Source: Malania oleifera
Lineage: Eukaryota > Streptophyta > Magnoliopsida > Santalales > Ximeniaceae
NCBI RefSeq assembly: GCF_029873635.1
Contig: NC_080420.1
Coordinates: 56,827,457 to 56,891,456, forward strand
DNA: 64,000 nucleotides
Direction: 5' to 3'
Position 1 is the first letter of the stretch. Every line of letters starts with the position of its first letter. This document shows positions 1-11,660 of this stretch, piece after piece. The notes below the pieces were generated by a model that was not told the DNA's origin, did not search any database, and saw only the letters and a program-made list of their open reading frames with translations. The position numbers were made by a program, and so were the translations under genes.

Positions 1-1130
1 GATGTGGTATACTAGATAGGCTTTTAGCTTATCTAGGAATGCCTTTGGGTGGGTTGTAATCCTAGGTCGATTGGGTTTTAGGATTTTGTAGTGGAGAAGG
101 TTAAGAGGTTAGATAGTTGGAAGGGTGCTTCATTATCTCTCAGTGGGAGGATCACCCTTATTTAGGCTTTTCTTTCTAGTACCCTCCCTATTTATTGTAT
201 GCTTTAATATGCTTGTGGGGGTAGCTAAAAATATTGAGAGTGATGAGAGATTTTATTTGGACCAATGATGGGATAATAGGGATAGTTTTGTTAAGCTGGG
301 AGACTGTTTGTAGGTCTAAAAAGGAGGGGGTTTGGGGCTTGGGGAATTTGGCGTCTAAAACATTGCTTTATTGGGTAAATAGCTTGTGTTTCCCTTAGAG
401 GAAATTCCCTTCGGCCCAAAGTTCTGCAGGGTAATGGGTGGGATGCTAATATGGAGCTAAGGTGTTCTTTTGGGAGCCCTTGGAAGTGTATTTTGCATAT
501 CGATCCTCTCTTTATTCATTACACCAAATTTATTGTAGGAAATGGAAATTGCATTCTGCTTTGGAAAGACACTTGGGTGGGTGATTCTTGACTTTGCACT
601 TCCTTTCCTCATTTGGAATGGCTTGCATCATTGCACGATGGATCTATCTTTTCCTTTCTCAATTCAAATGGGGATGAGCACTCTTCGAGTTTTCATTTTC
701 ATAGGTATCTTAATGATAGAGAGGTGTTGGGGCTCACTTCTTTGTTAGTCTTGGTGGAAGGGTTTTGTCCTTCCATTTGGTGAGGCTATCGGTCATAGGT
801 TCTAGACTCTTTGGAGAGTGCTCCTGCCAATTTTTGAGTTTCATATTTTTGAAAATCTCTCTTTCCCACTTCATTGTACCATTTTGGATTCCAAAGTTCC
901 CTCTAAGATTAAGACTTTGTTGTTCTTAATAGAGTTAAACTTATCAAATATGTTGCAGAGTAGGAGGCCTTTTTAGGCTCTATCTCTGGGTGTTCATTCA
1001 TTATGCTTTGTAAGTTGAGAATCTTCTTCTCACTTCTCCCTTCACTGTAAATTTTCTTGGAGTGTTTGGAACATACCTTTTGGATTATTTGGTGATGCAT
1101 TTCTGGTTCAATAGCGAAGCATAGTTAATA
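1..1130 (+). mobile_element. L1-type LINE, 3' part of ORF2 (decayed)
   Basis: Conceptual translation in shifting plus-strand frames gives the region after the RT core of plant L1 ORF2. About 30-170 carries a 'LDSWKG' and 'SGRITLI' stretch, about 240-330 an 'MRDFIWT' and 'SWETVCRSKKEG' stretch, and about 870-1100 a degraded zf-RVT module (PSKIKTFLFL-like, then LQSRRPF, then an FSWSVWN-like end). Several stops and frameshifts interrupt it, so it is dead. The RT catalytic core would lie left of the window. No poly(A) tail or target duplication could be fixed. It is in the same orientation as the LpxC-like exons to the right and may sit in an intron of that gene. Confidence 0.8.
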
Positions 1131-2242
1131 TTGTTAGTTTCTATAATAGTTATTAGCTGTTGCTATCTAGATATCATTGCTAGGGTCTAGTCAAAGTGTG
1201 TCATTTCCTAAGTCCAGCTTTATTTTCAGAGTTCAATAATAAGTTTTTTGAGTCTAGAGAAGTTAGAAACAACTGTAGTCAAGAATAGTCATTTCCCTGA
1301 GCACATTTAATGTGCAATGCTGTTTTGTATTTATATTTATCTTAGCCCAGATGCTGATGATTAGTACAGAATTTTTTATTTCCATTTGGTTATTAATTCT
1401 GATCTGTTCAGAATTTCCTAAGATCTGGATGTGTGGGTTGAGGATCTGCTCAGTGCCTCCTCCCATAGCCTTCACCACTGCATTTCCACGTGAGAGGATC
1501 CATCTTTTCCACTATATGTCCCTGTAATCGTCTTTAATCTATCAGATTTCTAATATGAAGGATTCTATGGTGTATTTCTGCCTTGCAAGGTGCATCAAAT
1601 TGGTATCATAGCAGTTCTTTCTTTGGGTTGGTTTGTGTTGTTTGCTGTTTGCTGCTTAATTTAGGATTGTTAAACTTCTTTTGCCCTTCATATATCTCAT
1701 TTTGGTTATTCCTCCTGTTTTTAAACTAAGTCCATTGGTTCTGTTTCTTGGATGAACGGTTGCCCATTTATTTTTCAAAGATAGATTATTCCGAGTCAAA
1801 AATAAAAACAAAGGGGAGTTTTTGGGTTTTGGGGGGGGGGGGGGGGGGCAGGATGGGTTCTGCCTTCGATGAAACTTTAATCCATGGGATTCTTTACAAT
1901 TATTTTTGAGTACAGGGCATTATTCAAATTATTGTTCTCCTAAAAAATTTCCACATTTCATTATTTTGAAGTTGAAAGATGATCTTTTTATTCCTATAAA
2001 ATTGGCTGGTTTGTTTTGTGTCATATAATTCAATTGATTTTTCAACCAAGAAATTTTTTTTTTCCTGCTTTCTATTACTTTACATGTTTTATTTATCTTT
2101 TGAGAAGGGCGTGATCTGTAGAAGTTGCTGCCTGATATTTGAATTTAGTCAACAAGCACTTAATGAATTTCTTTCATCTAATTTATTTTTTTTATCAGTC
2201 ATTAATTTTTGAACAAAATTAGCTGCTGTTCTTCTTCTGCAG
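1131..2242. other. Non-coding stretch, probably intron or upstream DNA of the LpxC-like gene
   Basis: AT-rich sequence with only short chance reading frames. I looked for the exon expected before the LpxC 'SKGW' segment and did not find it here. The right edge is a strong splice acceptor: a pyrimidine-rich run ending in CAG at 2240-2242. It holds a pure G tract at 1831-1848. Confidence 0.5.
1831..1848 (+). repeat. G18 homopolymer
   Basis: Eighteen consecutive G residues. Such runs are prone to slippage and may be miscounted in the assembly; they can also form G-quadruplexes. Confidence 0.9.
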
Positions 2243-2387
2243 TTCCAGTAAAGGTTGGTTAAACCCACCGCTGCATTTCCATGATGAACCTTGTCGCCAT
2301 AAAGTTCTAGATCTTATTGGCGACTTGTCCCTTTGTGCGAGGCATGGGAGTCAGGGGATACCAGTAGCACATATAGTTGCTTACAAG
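2243..2387 (+). CDS. LPXC: LpxC-like UDP-3-O-acyl-N-acetylglucosamine deacetylase, penultimate coding exon
   Basis: LpxC is the zinc deacetylase of the second step of lipid A synthesis; plants keep a mitochondrial version. The exon encodes '[19 protein letters not shown]' followed by '[15 protein letters not shown]', then '[11 protein letters not shown]'. The [17 protein letters not shown] block is the signature segment near the C-terminal catalytic half of the family, with the conserved H and D of the metal/active site in H-K-x-x-D. The frame is open from 2244 to 2387. The exon starts after a good acceptor (pyrimidines plus CAG, 2240-2242). It ends at AAG before GCACGT, a plausible GC-type donor. 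Upstream exons are not in the window. Whether the complete gene is functional cannot be judged; these codons look intact. Confidence 0.85.
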
Positions 2388-3587
2388 GCACGTGCCTGTC
2401 ACTATTTGCATTTTCCATGTACTTCAAATTTATGAGTTGTTAATTTTTTACATATTCTTTATGATTTGTGGGCAAAAGAACAGTATCATGCAATGTGCAA
2501 ATCTTTGTCACACACCATGCAAGACCATTTTGTGTGTCCACCCCACCTGCCAAAATCTCATTCTTTTGGGCTGGGCTCGTCTTTCTTGGCCGACACATCT
2601 TTGATGATTTGCTTGTATATTCTCAGTTGATGCAACTTTTCTTTTCATGCTCTATGATTTTTGAATGGTCATGTTGATAATTAATCACTGCACATTGCAT
2701 TCCATTGGTTATTGCTGGCACTATAGACATCTTATATGCAGTATTCCCTTCAAATTGAAATTACTTTGTGGATTGCACAATACTTTAGAAGTACTTCACT
2801 TCATATAATCTTATTTTGTTCTAGGCACTTCATTTTGATCCCGTTGTCACATGATGCTTGATTCAACATAACAATGGTTGCATTTAGTATCTCCTGATGT
2901 CAATTTTTTCTGTATTCTTTCCTCTCCTATGGAATTCAATTTTATAATTTATTCAAAATTCTTGTCAGAAATTCATTTAATTTGATAGTGCTCCTACGAC
3001 TAGTTTACAGCTAAATTCCATAATTCATTCTTGTTCTACTCTTCCTCATCTTGAAATCCTCCATTTTAATCTCCATCTGTTCAGTTTTTCCTACTAGTTA
3101 GTAGTTACCTCTTTAATAACTTGGGATGAAATTGATTAGTTTTTTATTTTTTATTTGTTTTATTTGTTTTTTCATGTATAGGCTTTGCTTATTACTTTGG
3201 AGATTTATTTATATATTTGTTTAGTTTGGTTCACAATGGGGCCAAAGCTCAAAAGAACAGCTGTAGATGAACCAAATTTGGGGTTGTTACTCCCAACTGC
3301 ATCACAAATGATAAGTCACGACAAATTTTTTGCTTTTATATGATGCTGATAGCAAGCATTGCCTTGGCTCTGTGAACATGCATTCTATTTTTCAAGTTAA
3401 AAAAACCTTCAACATTCGTTAATGGAAACGGAAACAGTTTCTGTTTTAAATGTTCATGTAATATCTGAAACCTCACGATCTTATGTCTATTATATTTGCT
3501 AAAATTTGTTGTTGTAAAATTTGGACTCTTGATTGTTAGACAAATAATTCTTATCAAGCTTTGGTGATTTTAACGTTTACGATACAG
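2388..3587 (+). other. Putative GC-AG intron of the LpxC-like gene
   Basis: 1200 bp between the two recognisable exons. It begins AAG|GCACGT and ends ATACAG|GGT. Splicing here puts 'AYK' directly before 'GGHSLH', which fits the family pattern AYKAGHxLH with one Ala to Gly change and no indel. The nearest GT donor (2392) would add four bases and break the frame. It is AT-rich and holds no element I recognise. GC-AG introns are a known minority class in plants. Confidence 0.55.
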
Positions 3588-3641
3588 GGTGGCCATTCAC
3601 TGCATATCAGATTTGCACGTCGTCTTCTGGGTGCCAGTTAA
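3588..3641 (+). CDS. LPXC: LpxC-like deacetylase, terminal coding exon
   Basis: Seventeen codons, 'GGHSLHIRFARRLLGAS', then stop TAA at 3639-3641. The GHxLH motif carries the catalytic histidine of LpxC, and the short tail after it is the normal C-terminal end of the plant protein. The acceptor is ATACAG at 3582-3587. Recovering the motif after the inferred intron, in frame and at the right length, is the main evidence that this is a genuine gene end and not a chance match. Confidence 0.8.
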   Translation, partial: GGHSLHIRFARRLLGAS

Positions 3642-3965
3642 AATAGTATGGCAAAAAGTTGCAATAGTATGGCAGAAAGTTGTACAATGGGCAACTCAAC
3701 AGCAACGGAGCAGATGGTGTGCGGTCAGAATAGTTGCCCCTGTTGCAGTTTGCCAATGTGGTTGCAAGCATAAAACTTGTCTTTGGATTGGCAGTATACA
3801 GGAACTATGTCAATTCAATCCTTTTTTTTCTGTTGAATTTATAAATTTTAACCGTATTACAATGTCTTTTCAGATTTTTTTAAACATCTTCTGTTGGTGA
3901 TAAATTGTCATGGATGACTTTATGCAAGTTACTGATTTGTAGATTGTTACTGATGTATAACAATA
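3642..3965 (+). other. Probable 3' UTR of the LpxC-like gene
   Basis: It follows the stop codon directly. It includes an imperfect tandem pair around 3645-3685 (an ATAGTATGGCAAAAAGTTG-like unit twice) and AT-rich sequence with AATAAA-like words near 3960. The exact poly(A) site cannot be fixed. Confidence 0.4.
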
Positions 3966-5119
3966 AAAACATTTACATTCTTGTAATATTCCTATCTATG
4001 TATAACAACAATAATAATTATTGATGCAAAAATTGGCTTTAATGCACCAATGGTCAAGATTTTGGATTGTGATCTTTTGGTAATAGATGGCTGAACTCCT
4101 CATTATTAGGATACCTGCAGAGATGAACACATGGGTGATTAGAGCTTGGCTCTAGAAAATCCCTCTAATGCTCTAGTTAGTAGGGTGATCAAGAAGAGGT
4201 GCTGGCTATCAAGACGGTTTTTTGTTTTACCTTGTGGATGTTCCCTCGTCCCTTGTACAGAATTTCCATTGATTAATGTTATGGGATTTTTGGGATCCGC
4301 CTCTAATTACAATTAATGGGCCATGTGGGCGAGATTGTTTACGTGATCTATTCCTGCTCTCTAGAGTATTATTGACACTTACGATTATTCAACTGTGATG
4401 ACTTGTGATGATCCTTCCACCATCATGTTGTCGTTACTCTTTGCAAAGTGTGTGGGCATTTGCACATGCCTCTTGATTTGCCCTCACTAGTTGCTCCCCT
4501 TGCTTGCAAGTTGAAAATAATTCTGGGTTATGAGGCGTGGAGACTTGTGTTGCCTTAGGTCTTTTTATGTAGTTAAGGTTTGGACTAATGTTGACGAGGT
4601 CTTTTATTTTGTGTGGTGGGCTTCTTGCATGTGATATTTAGTTGATCCTAGAAAGTGTTTTGGTAGGAGATACACATAGGGAGTCATATGGTTGTTGTAC
4701 ACATGATTAAGGTGCGTTTTTAGATTTCAGAGTTACACGTGTTACCTGCGAACAAGAAATTTGCTATGTATGAGGGGTGGTGGTTATGTCGGTATCTCCC
4801 GTCCTGCCGGTATTAAGTTTTGGTCACAACTCCCTCTTCTTCTCTCTAGTTTTAGTCTTCAATCGCTCTTTAGGTCTCTCACCCCCTTCTTTCGCTCCAT
4901 TCTCACCTTGGTGCTCCTCCCTAGTAGCGTGCTTCTCTTATTTCCTTCTATTTTCATGTAAGCTCTTGATCTTTTCTTCCTCCTTTGGGGTCCCTCTCTA
5001 CTACATGTATTCCCTAATTAAGCCTTTTCTAAGGCAAGTGTTCATAGAAATTACCCGTGACGTTCCCTACTTTTCTCTACAATTTTCTTCTCCTTTATTT
5101 CTCACCTAAATGGTTATAA
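3966..5119. other. Unidentified intergenic DNA
   Basis: No gene, LTR end, primer site or repeat that I can name. Reading frames are short and pyrimidine-rich (about 4760-5100) and look like chance. Confidence 0.4.
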
Positions 5120-7010
5120 CCAAGAAAGGGGGTTCCTTGGTCTCTCTTCATGGAGGTTACACCTTTGGTGCCCCTTCCATAAAGGGGAGCCATAAAAGTG
5201 GGAGATCTATTAGGAAAGGGTAGGCAACTCTAGTTGCCCGGGAGATGGTAGCCTGCCCAAGGATGACTCGATTAATGTGTAATTTCTTTGGAGAAGCTTG
5301 GTAGACCCCTGTCTGAACCAAGTATTCTAGTGTTAAGGGATTCCATAGCTTGATGCACAATTTCAAAATTCCTCCCTCCTCGCTTCTCCAACTTCTTGAA
5401 CTTGGAGAATGGGTTTGCTATGTGCAACTATGAGAGATCAACATATATGAGGATGTTGTCTATGCTAGTCTTTGTCTTCTTCTTCATCCTTTCTTTGTCG
5501 AGGTCTATGCATGACACAATTCCTTCAAATTCATAGTAGACGCTTTATAGGTTTGCCATTCTTTTTTAGAAGTATGGGCTTCCCCCATTGTGAAACCTTT
5601 TTATTTCTTGTTCCTTGTGAACAAGCACCCTAAACTCCAATATTAGTGGTATACTTCCATGCCAAGCTAAATACAAGATTCCTGCTCCGATGTCCAATTG
5701 TTTATTTATGATTGGAAGGAAAAAATTATTTTTCCCTTGTTTACTAATGAGTGGTCGGTAGATGCTTTATGGTGGGGCTGAGTGAAGGGTGTCAAGTTCA
5801 ACACTCGCTGGAGGATGCTGGAGCGTGGAGGGAACAAATCAAGTCCCTATGCACTCTGCACATTTTCTCCTTCAAAGTTCTCCTCATGCATATAGGGGCT
5901 CATTTAGGCCATACTCAACTATGCCTTTTTTCCTTCGAAGAATTAACTATCTTGTGCCTTGGTTCCTAGAGTTTGTACCATTCCTTTTATCTTTCATTTC
6001 TTTTTGATGTTTTGTCTCCTAACTTTTTGGTTTTACACTTCTTTGAAGGTGGTCCATCCTCCTTGGCTTCTTGGAGCCCTTCATCTAATGCTTCTTCCTT
6101 CACCTTGTTGTTCGATCCCAACTTGTTAGAGGAAGAGCGAGCCAAAGAGGAAGGGATGTCACTGGACAATGTTGCACACAAGGTGTTAAGACAGGCTTCA
6201 ACTCAGAAGGTAACATAAATAGTTGCAAAAGCTACTAAGGCTTCCACTCATGAGGTTCTTCAAGTCCCATCTCTAAGGTTATAGTTGGCTAGTGAAGAGG
6301 CTCAAGTTTTGGAACCCTACTTGCACCTAGTAGAGGTTGCAATCCACGAGCGGTCCAAATTGGCATCCCTCCCTATTGTTGCCTTAGAAGGGTCTACCTC
6401 CTCTTCTAGAACTTTGGTCCCCTTTTCTTGAGGAGATTCTCTGCGACTGCTCTTGCTAGCACTTGTGTGACATACACGACTCAATTACATTCATAGATTG
6501 GTTTTATCTCTTGTTAGAAATGAAACTAATTGCAGGATCTTTGAGAGGTTCTAGTTGCAAAGCAAAAGATGGCTTAGAAGCTAAACGATAAGGAGGCTAT
6601 TTCTACCTTTTTAGGGAGGAGCTATCCAAGACCAAAGGAACTCTAGCGAAGGTGAAGCAAGCCCTCACAAGCTCCGAGGATGTGACAACAAAGCGGTTCA
6701 AGGTTTCTAAATCTACCAGGATGAGTTCTATGATTTCAGCAAGGCTTCTTGGATTGATTACTTCCTGTTGTGCAAGAGGATGGTCATTAACACCCGTAAT
6801 TCCATAAGTATTTCGTTTTGCTTCCTTGAGGGTCTAGATCCTTGGATCATAGAGCATTGGGCCAATGATGAGAAGTGTCCTCCAACGACCAAGCCTGAGT
6901 CTAACCCTCTAGAGGTTGTTGGGACCCTGAGTGTGTAGGCATTATTGATGTGGAGGACAAGGATGTCGAGGAGAAAAAAGGGGATCTAGTCTCGAGAGGA
7001 ATAGGGTTCT
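5120..7010 (+). pseudogene. Decayed retroelement-associated frame ('LHPFFV' type, with coiled-coil tail)
   Basis: Scattered plus-strand frames resemble a large plant family usually found in or near retroelements. There is an 'LLLHPFFVEVY' segment at about 5480-5515, a 'WSVDALWWG'-like segment near 5750, and a charged stretch with 'LLEEERAKEEG' at 6120-6160. A later Lys/Glu-rich part leads to 'DEFYDFSKASWIDYFLLCKR' at about 6720-6780, typical of the C-terminal end of these proteins. Many stops and frameshifts are present. No LTR or primer site was found around it. I assign it from remembered pattern only; the family is poorly defined. Confidence 0.4.
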
Positions 7011-7687
7011 TTTTGAATTTTTTGAATTTTTTTTTTCTAATGTAACTAAACTCCTATACCAATTTATGTTTCCTTTTCTTCAATTTGTATTATTTGCCTT
7101 TTATTGTTGAGTTCATTTTTTGTCTAGGAATAGTTTACCCAAAAATTTAAAGGTTACGCTATATTTGTCACACATTCATTTACTTAACATTAAATCTTAA
7201 TCCAAAAAGAGGGGGGGGGGGGGGGGGGGGGGGAAGAAAACGTTACAAAATTGAAGGATGTGTGGAGCCCCAAAATGTTGTTGCACTCCTTTTTTTTTAT
7301 TTATTTATTACGTCGGGTGTCCTCAGCCGGCCTCTACCAGATTACCCTGGGATGATGTTGTCGCACTCCTTTGGTTGGATGGTTAGTTGCTTAATTATTT
7401 TAATTGGTTATTTGTCTACAAGACAAATGGGCAATAACTTATTCTCAAGGTTAGTGATACAAACCACACACAATATGTAAAATTAATTAAATAAATTAAT
7501 TAGAGAATGTCTTTAATTTACGGTCCATTTATAAAAGCTGCAATTAAAATATACATTTTGAAACAAATTGAGGTCTAATCTAAGGTCCGATGTTTGGTCT
7601 AAACGTTTCTTTTAAAAGAGATTTAACATGACCCATTTATCACCTATATATATATATATATATATAGATAAAATAATATTTATCTTG
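7011..7687. other. Unidentified spacer with homopolymer and AT repeat
   Basis: AT-rich, no gene. It contains a G23 run at 7211-7233 and a (TA)n tract at about 7645-7667 that lies just before the copia 5' LTR. Confidence 0.45.
7211..7233 (+). repeat. G23 homopolymer
   Basis: Twenty-three consecutive G residues flanked by an A-rich left side and GAAGAAAA on the right. Its length is likely to be assembly-sensitive. Confidence 0.9.
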
Positions 7688-8000
7688 GGTGATAATTAAG
7701 AGTATTATCACATATTGATGATAATTAAAAGTATTATCACATTCTTTTCTTATGGAAATAATTCATGTCTCCACTATAAATAAGCTTCTTTGATGGTGGG
7801 AAGAGTTGGAGTAGGAGTCTAAATAGGATCCCTAGCCTAGTTTATTAGTAGCCTATGATCACCATCAATTGTAAGCATCTAGGTTAGACATAGGCTAGAA
7901 GAAACTATTCATTTATTGTAAGAATAAGAGTGATATTGTGATTTTGATTGAGCAACTATAGCTAGAGGTATGTCCTTATAATTTATTATAAATCTCGTAG
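7688..8000 (+). repeat. Copia 5' LTR
   Basis: About 313 bp. A TATA-like CTATAAATAAG lies at 7773-7784 and the 3' end abuts the primer site at 8001. The last ~190 bp align by eye with 47142-47300 (shared words CCTAG.TT, AGCCTATGAT, TATAATTTATTATA). The start near TGGGTGATAATT is approximate. Confidence 0.65.
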
Positions 8001-8001
8001 T

Positions 8002-8014
8002 TGGTATCAGAACC
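8002..8014 (+). promoter_or_regulatory. Copia primer-binding site (initiator Met tRNA)
   Basis: TGGTATCAGAACC directly after the LTR. It differs by one base from the usual TGGTATCAGAGCC complement of the plant initiator-Met tRNA. Confidence 0.75.
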
Positions 8015-8769
8015 TACTCTATTCCATGTTTAGTATATAGAAAAGACATGGAAAGTAGTATTATAGTTTTTTGCTATTGTATGGTACCTATAAGATGAGC
8101 ATATTCAATTTCTATATGTTTATTGTGTGCTAAAGCTTGTTAGAGTTTTGATATGCTGGTACAAAAATATTCACATTTAGATAGTACCAAAGGTGCCATG
8201 CATGATGTTTTGTGCGTCATGTCGTGCATGCATAATTTTAATTAGAAAAAGTTGTATGGTATGTGTGTTTGTGTAATATAATGATGGACCAAGTCATATA
8301 AGTTCCGTCTTGAATGATGCAATATATATAATGGCTTATGTGTTATATTGTAAGATGGATTTGTCACAAATATGTACATATTTACTTGGATAACTTTTAA
8401 AGCATGATTAATTGTGTTCATAATTGTGGGCATCTAAATAAAGTTATAAATTATCTCTTTCAATCATGTGATTTAAGAAAACAATTACAGTAAGAACTTT
8501 TCATAATTGACCTAATTACTATGATGCAAATGACATTAGCTATTTCTTAATGTAAGATGAAAGTGGTATAAACATTGTTTTGATTTGCTTTCATCTTTTA
8601 TTCATTATGGTAATTATGAATTTTTGTAATCATATGACTAACAACTTTAGGATCTGTTGGTGAACATGCTTTTCTAACACATATGATAAATTTATTTATA
8701 GGAAGTTGTTACAAAAATTATGATATTGGTGAACACGATTATTTTGGTATATGTAGCATATAGTATTAT
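8015..8769 (+). other. Copia untranslated leader, left part
   Basis: No reading frame of note and AT-rich. It ends at the ATTAT duplicate next to G1 and resumes at 30460 after G1. Confidence 0.5.
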
Positions 8770-11123
8770 TGTAACGCCTTGATTTTTGAACCATTTTTTT
8801 TCCTCATAAAATATTATTATTTTGATAAAACTCTGATACCATAACCTATAGTCAAAGTCAACCCACACCCATAGGTACTGAGGATTTACCTATTATACAT
8901 ACATATTACCTAAGCAGCGGAATTATAACATACTTAACATATATACAATAACCAGAGTTTCACTATCTCTACATATAAACATATAAACCCCAAAAATCTG
9001 TCATGTCCCTGACTCATCTACTTACCCTGCTAATGGGTAAAACCCACGAACTCCTCAATCACAGAGCTCAGTCCACTCATCTGTCAGGGTTTCCTGAAAT
9101 ATTTGTAATTCTATGGTGAAACACCTTTCAGTATGGGAAATAGATTAATATCAGTGTATGGTAACGTGAGTATTATCATACTATAAATATGTACTGCAAG
9201 TAATTTGATTGTAGTATAACTTAAACTATAACTGATAATACATGGAAATTTGTACTTATAAACATATTCATAATAGATATACATAACATTTAAATCATCT
9301 GCTAAATCTGTATAATAATTAATTTATACCCTGAGTGTCCGTGTATCATGACTCGACTTTTCATGATCTGGGTTGTGCAGTCTGAAGACTGGACCTAACC
9401 TGGTTGGCCTACCGGGTTAAGTTAAACATAACATACTATGCACGATTGCCCACCTAACTTGGCCTGCCCATCCTACTACACCGCACGCACTTCTAGTGGG
9501 TCAATAACACAGTGGGTATCCTACTACCCCGTCACACTTTTGGGCTAATCGGCCACTGACCCACACTTCCTTACTAGTGTGGTTGCACTATCGGCTATAC
9601 CTATTCTGGTTTGCCCAACCTACTACATCATCAAAACCACAGGGGTCGGCACTCAGTGGGTATACCTACTACACCGAACTGACAAGCTAGCTACGGTACC
9701 GTGCTCTTAACCTGAGTAACCATTCGGGTTCTGATACTAATAATACATTTCACATAAAGTATATTTCTGTTCATAAATAGCATTTTCATATTTCTGTAGT
9801 AGAATATGACTTTCACATATTTCTATATAAAAGTTGTTATTTCATAATTTTTGAATCATATCATCATAATAATAATACTGATCACAACATCTATGCCGAC
9901 TATCTTATCTCAGCATCTGCGCCGACTACTTATCTCGAAATCTGCGCCGACTATCATACCTCGACATCTGCGTTGGTTATCATATCTCGGCATCTTCGCC
10001 TGTTATCATATCATAATATACTGAAAAAACATTTGAATTCCTGTACTGATTATTATTTTTCTAAAATTATTGTAAAATCATGTTTGTCTCATGAAATATA
10101 AACATTCTCTAGTATACTATATATACATTCAATTTATACTCATGCCACACAAGTGAGTAATTCTACATAATAATATTTGGCCTGGAAAACATAATTTGCT
10201 GATAAAATATTATTAAATATCAAATCATGATTTACTCAATTCAACATCAGTATTTCATATCACAAATTATATCATACAAATAATTCCTAAAACATATACT
10301 GTATAATAAACGTTAATTTTTCTGAAATACCTGACTTAATCTATTCCCTTACCTGGTTTCCTAAACTACGCTTGTAGGGATTCCGAAATTATACTTGCGG
10401 CGTTCACCCGAACCTTAAATTCAATAACCCTAGTTCAATCAATTTAATCTCAAATAAAATACTATTTTAAAATTTCCTAAATCCATAAACTCTAAATAAA
10501 CAATTAAACTCTCAAAAATAACTAATTTGCTAAATTCCCTAAATCTCACTCTTGCTTTGGAGTGGTACCTAGGACCCCCAAATTAAAAATTTGCTCCAGC
10601 CAAAATGACGACGATCGAGACTAGAACCCCGTGGTGGTGTCCGATCATCGATTTAGTTGAAGATCTAAGGAGAAATTAAGGAAATAGAGGGGGTATGCCT
10701 TTCCCCAAGAGTGGTGCCTATGTCACTCCCATGACAAATCTGCTTCGATAGGAATGTTGGTGGCAGAGATAGGAACCCAACAGTATCTTCCGTTTTTTGA
10801 TCGGCCAAATATTTACCGAAAAAATAAAAAGAGAGAGGAGGAGGAACGGAGGAGAGACGAAGAGTGAGAGAACGCAGAAAGAGAGATGAGATGTAGGACT
10901 CTCTGAATCCAAATTGAAATTGGATTTGGGAAGCTTCCTGAAGAAGCTTTCCTATATGATTATATATATATTATAACCTTACATATATCTTTACCCTTAT
11001 ACATATATCTTATCCTATTATTTATTTTATGAATTCAATCTAGTAGTATTTAATTAATTAATTTAATAATTTAATTAACTAATTGATTAATAATAATAAT
11101 TAATTTTTTTCTCGGTTACTACA
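8770..11123 (-). repeat. G1 3' LTR
   Basis: 2354 bp, matched by 28075-30459. In sense direction it carries tandem palindromes (10906-10950), a 26-bp minisatellite (9890-10012), the ACGGTACCGT box (9693-9702) and the conserved GTGCAG/CATGATC box near 9350-9400. Confidence 0.9.
9890..10012 (-). repeat. 26-bp minisatellite in G1 3' LTR
   Basis: Five head-to-tail imperfect copies, plus-strand core CATCTGCGCCGACTATCATA. Related arrays occupy the same LTR position at 29178-29285, 15610-15735 and 24584-24712. Confidence 0.85.
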
Positions 11124-11140
11124 TTCTCCCTTCCTTAGAA
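11124..11140 (-). promoter_or_regulatory. G1 polypurine tract
   Basis: Plus strand TTCTCCCTTCCTTAG directly follows the LTR end, so the sense strand has a purine run just before the 3' LTR. This fixes the minus orientation. Confidence 0.75.
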
Positions 11141-11239
11141 GAATTTTGCCCTTGAAATTCGCTATCCGATCTTTTTTTTTTTTTCACATTTCTAAAATTT
11201 ATTAACTCACTATATGTCATACAATTCAGTATATATATA

Positions 11240-11660
11240 TATAGCTTCATATAAACTTCTACGTCATCTACAATTAAATAAAAGCATTATTTATCTTAAA
11301 TATAAACTTGTACCTACACCCTTGGCAATATTTGCCTTAGTCGGGATCATGGTATACACACGTGCTGGACTACCTCCACCTCCACCTCAGGGTACTTGCT
11401 GGTTTCCCCTAATTTGGTTTGGTATAGGTGCAATAGGCAACAGTTCATGACAGTTCCTCCTAATGTGCCCCGGTTTACCGAACCTATAGCAGTTAGGAGT
11501 CCCGATTCGGCATTCACTTGTATGCCTCTTATTACATCACTGACATAAAGAGTAAGATAGATTATCCTAATAACAAGAATAACCCTGCAGCATCGTGGAG
11601 GTATCAAAATCCTCCTCACTAGAAGCCTCCAAATCATATCATCAAGAACCATACCTGCTG
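11240..11660 (-). pseudogene. Stray gypsy gag zinc-knuckle fragment
   Basis: On the minus strand, 11450-11491 encodes CYRFGKPGHIRRNC, a CCHC knuckle with its second Cys changed to Phe. It is preceded by the companion CNKRHTSEC half-knuckle typical of plant chromovirus-type gag. A following 'RVYTMIPTKANIA' fits the gag-protease linker. Stops interrupt it. It is out of place: it lies at the 3' end of G1, whose own gag and knuckle are at 26764-26805. It may be filler from another element. Confidence 0.6.

Noticed and set aside
3589-3900. 103-residue plus-strand frame starting at ATG 3589
   Set aside because: Out of frame with the recognised LpxC terminal exon; the GHSLH reading is better supported.
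4761-5109. Hydrophobic 66- and 110-residue frames suggesting membrane proteins
   Set aside because: Composition follows from a CT-rich stretch; no start context, homology or splice support.
9890-10012. Minisatellite as a CRISPR array
   Set aside because: Units are contiguous and diverged with no unique spacers, inside a plant LTR.
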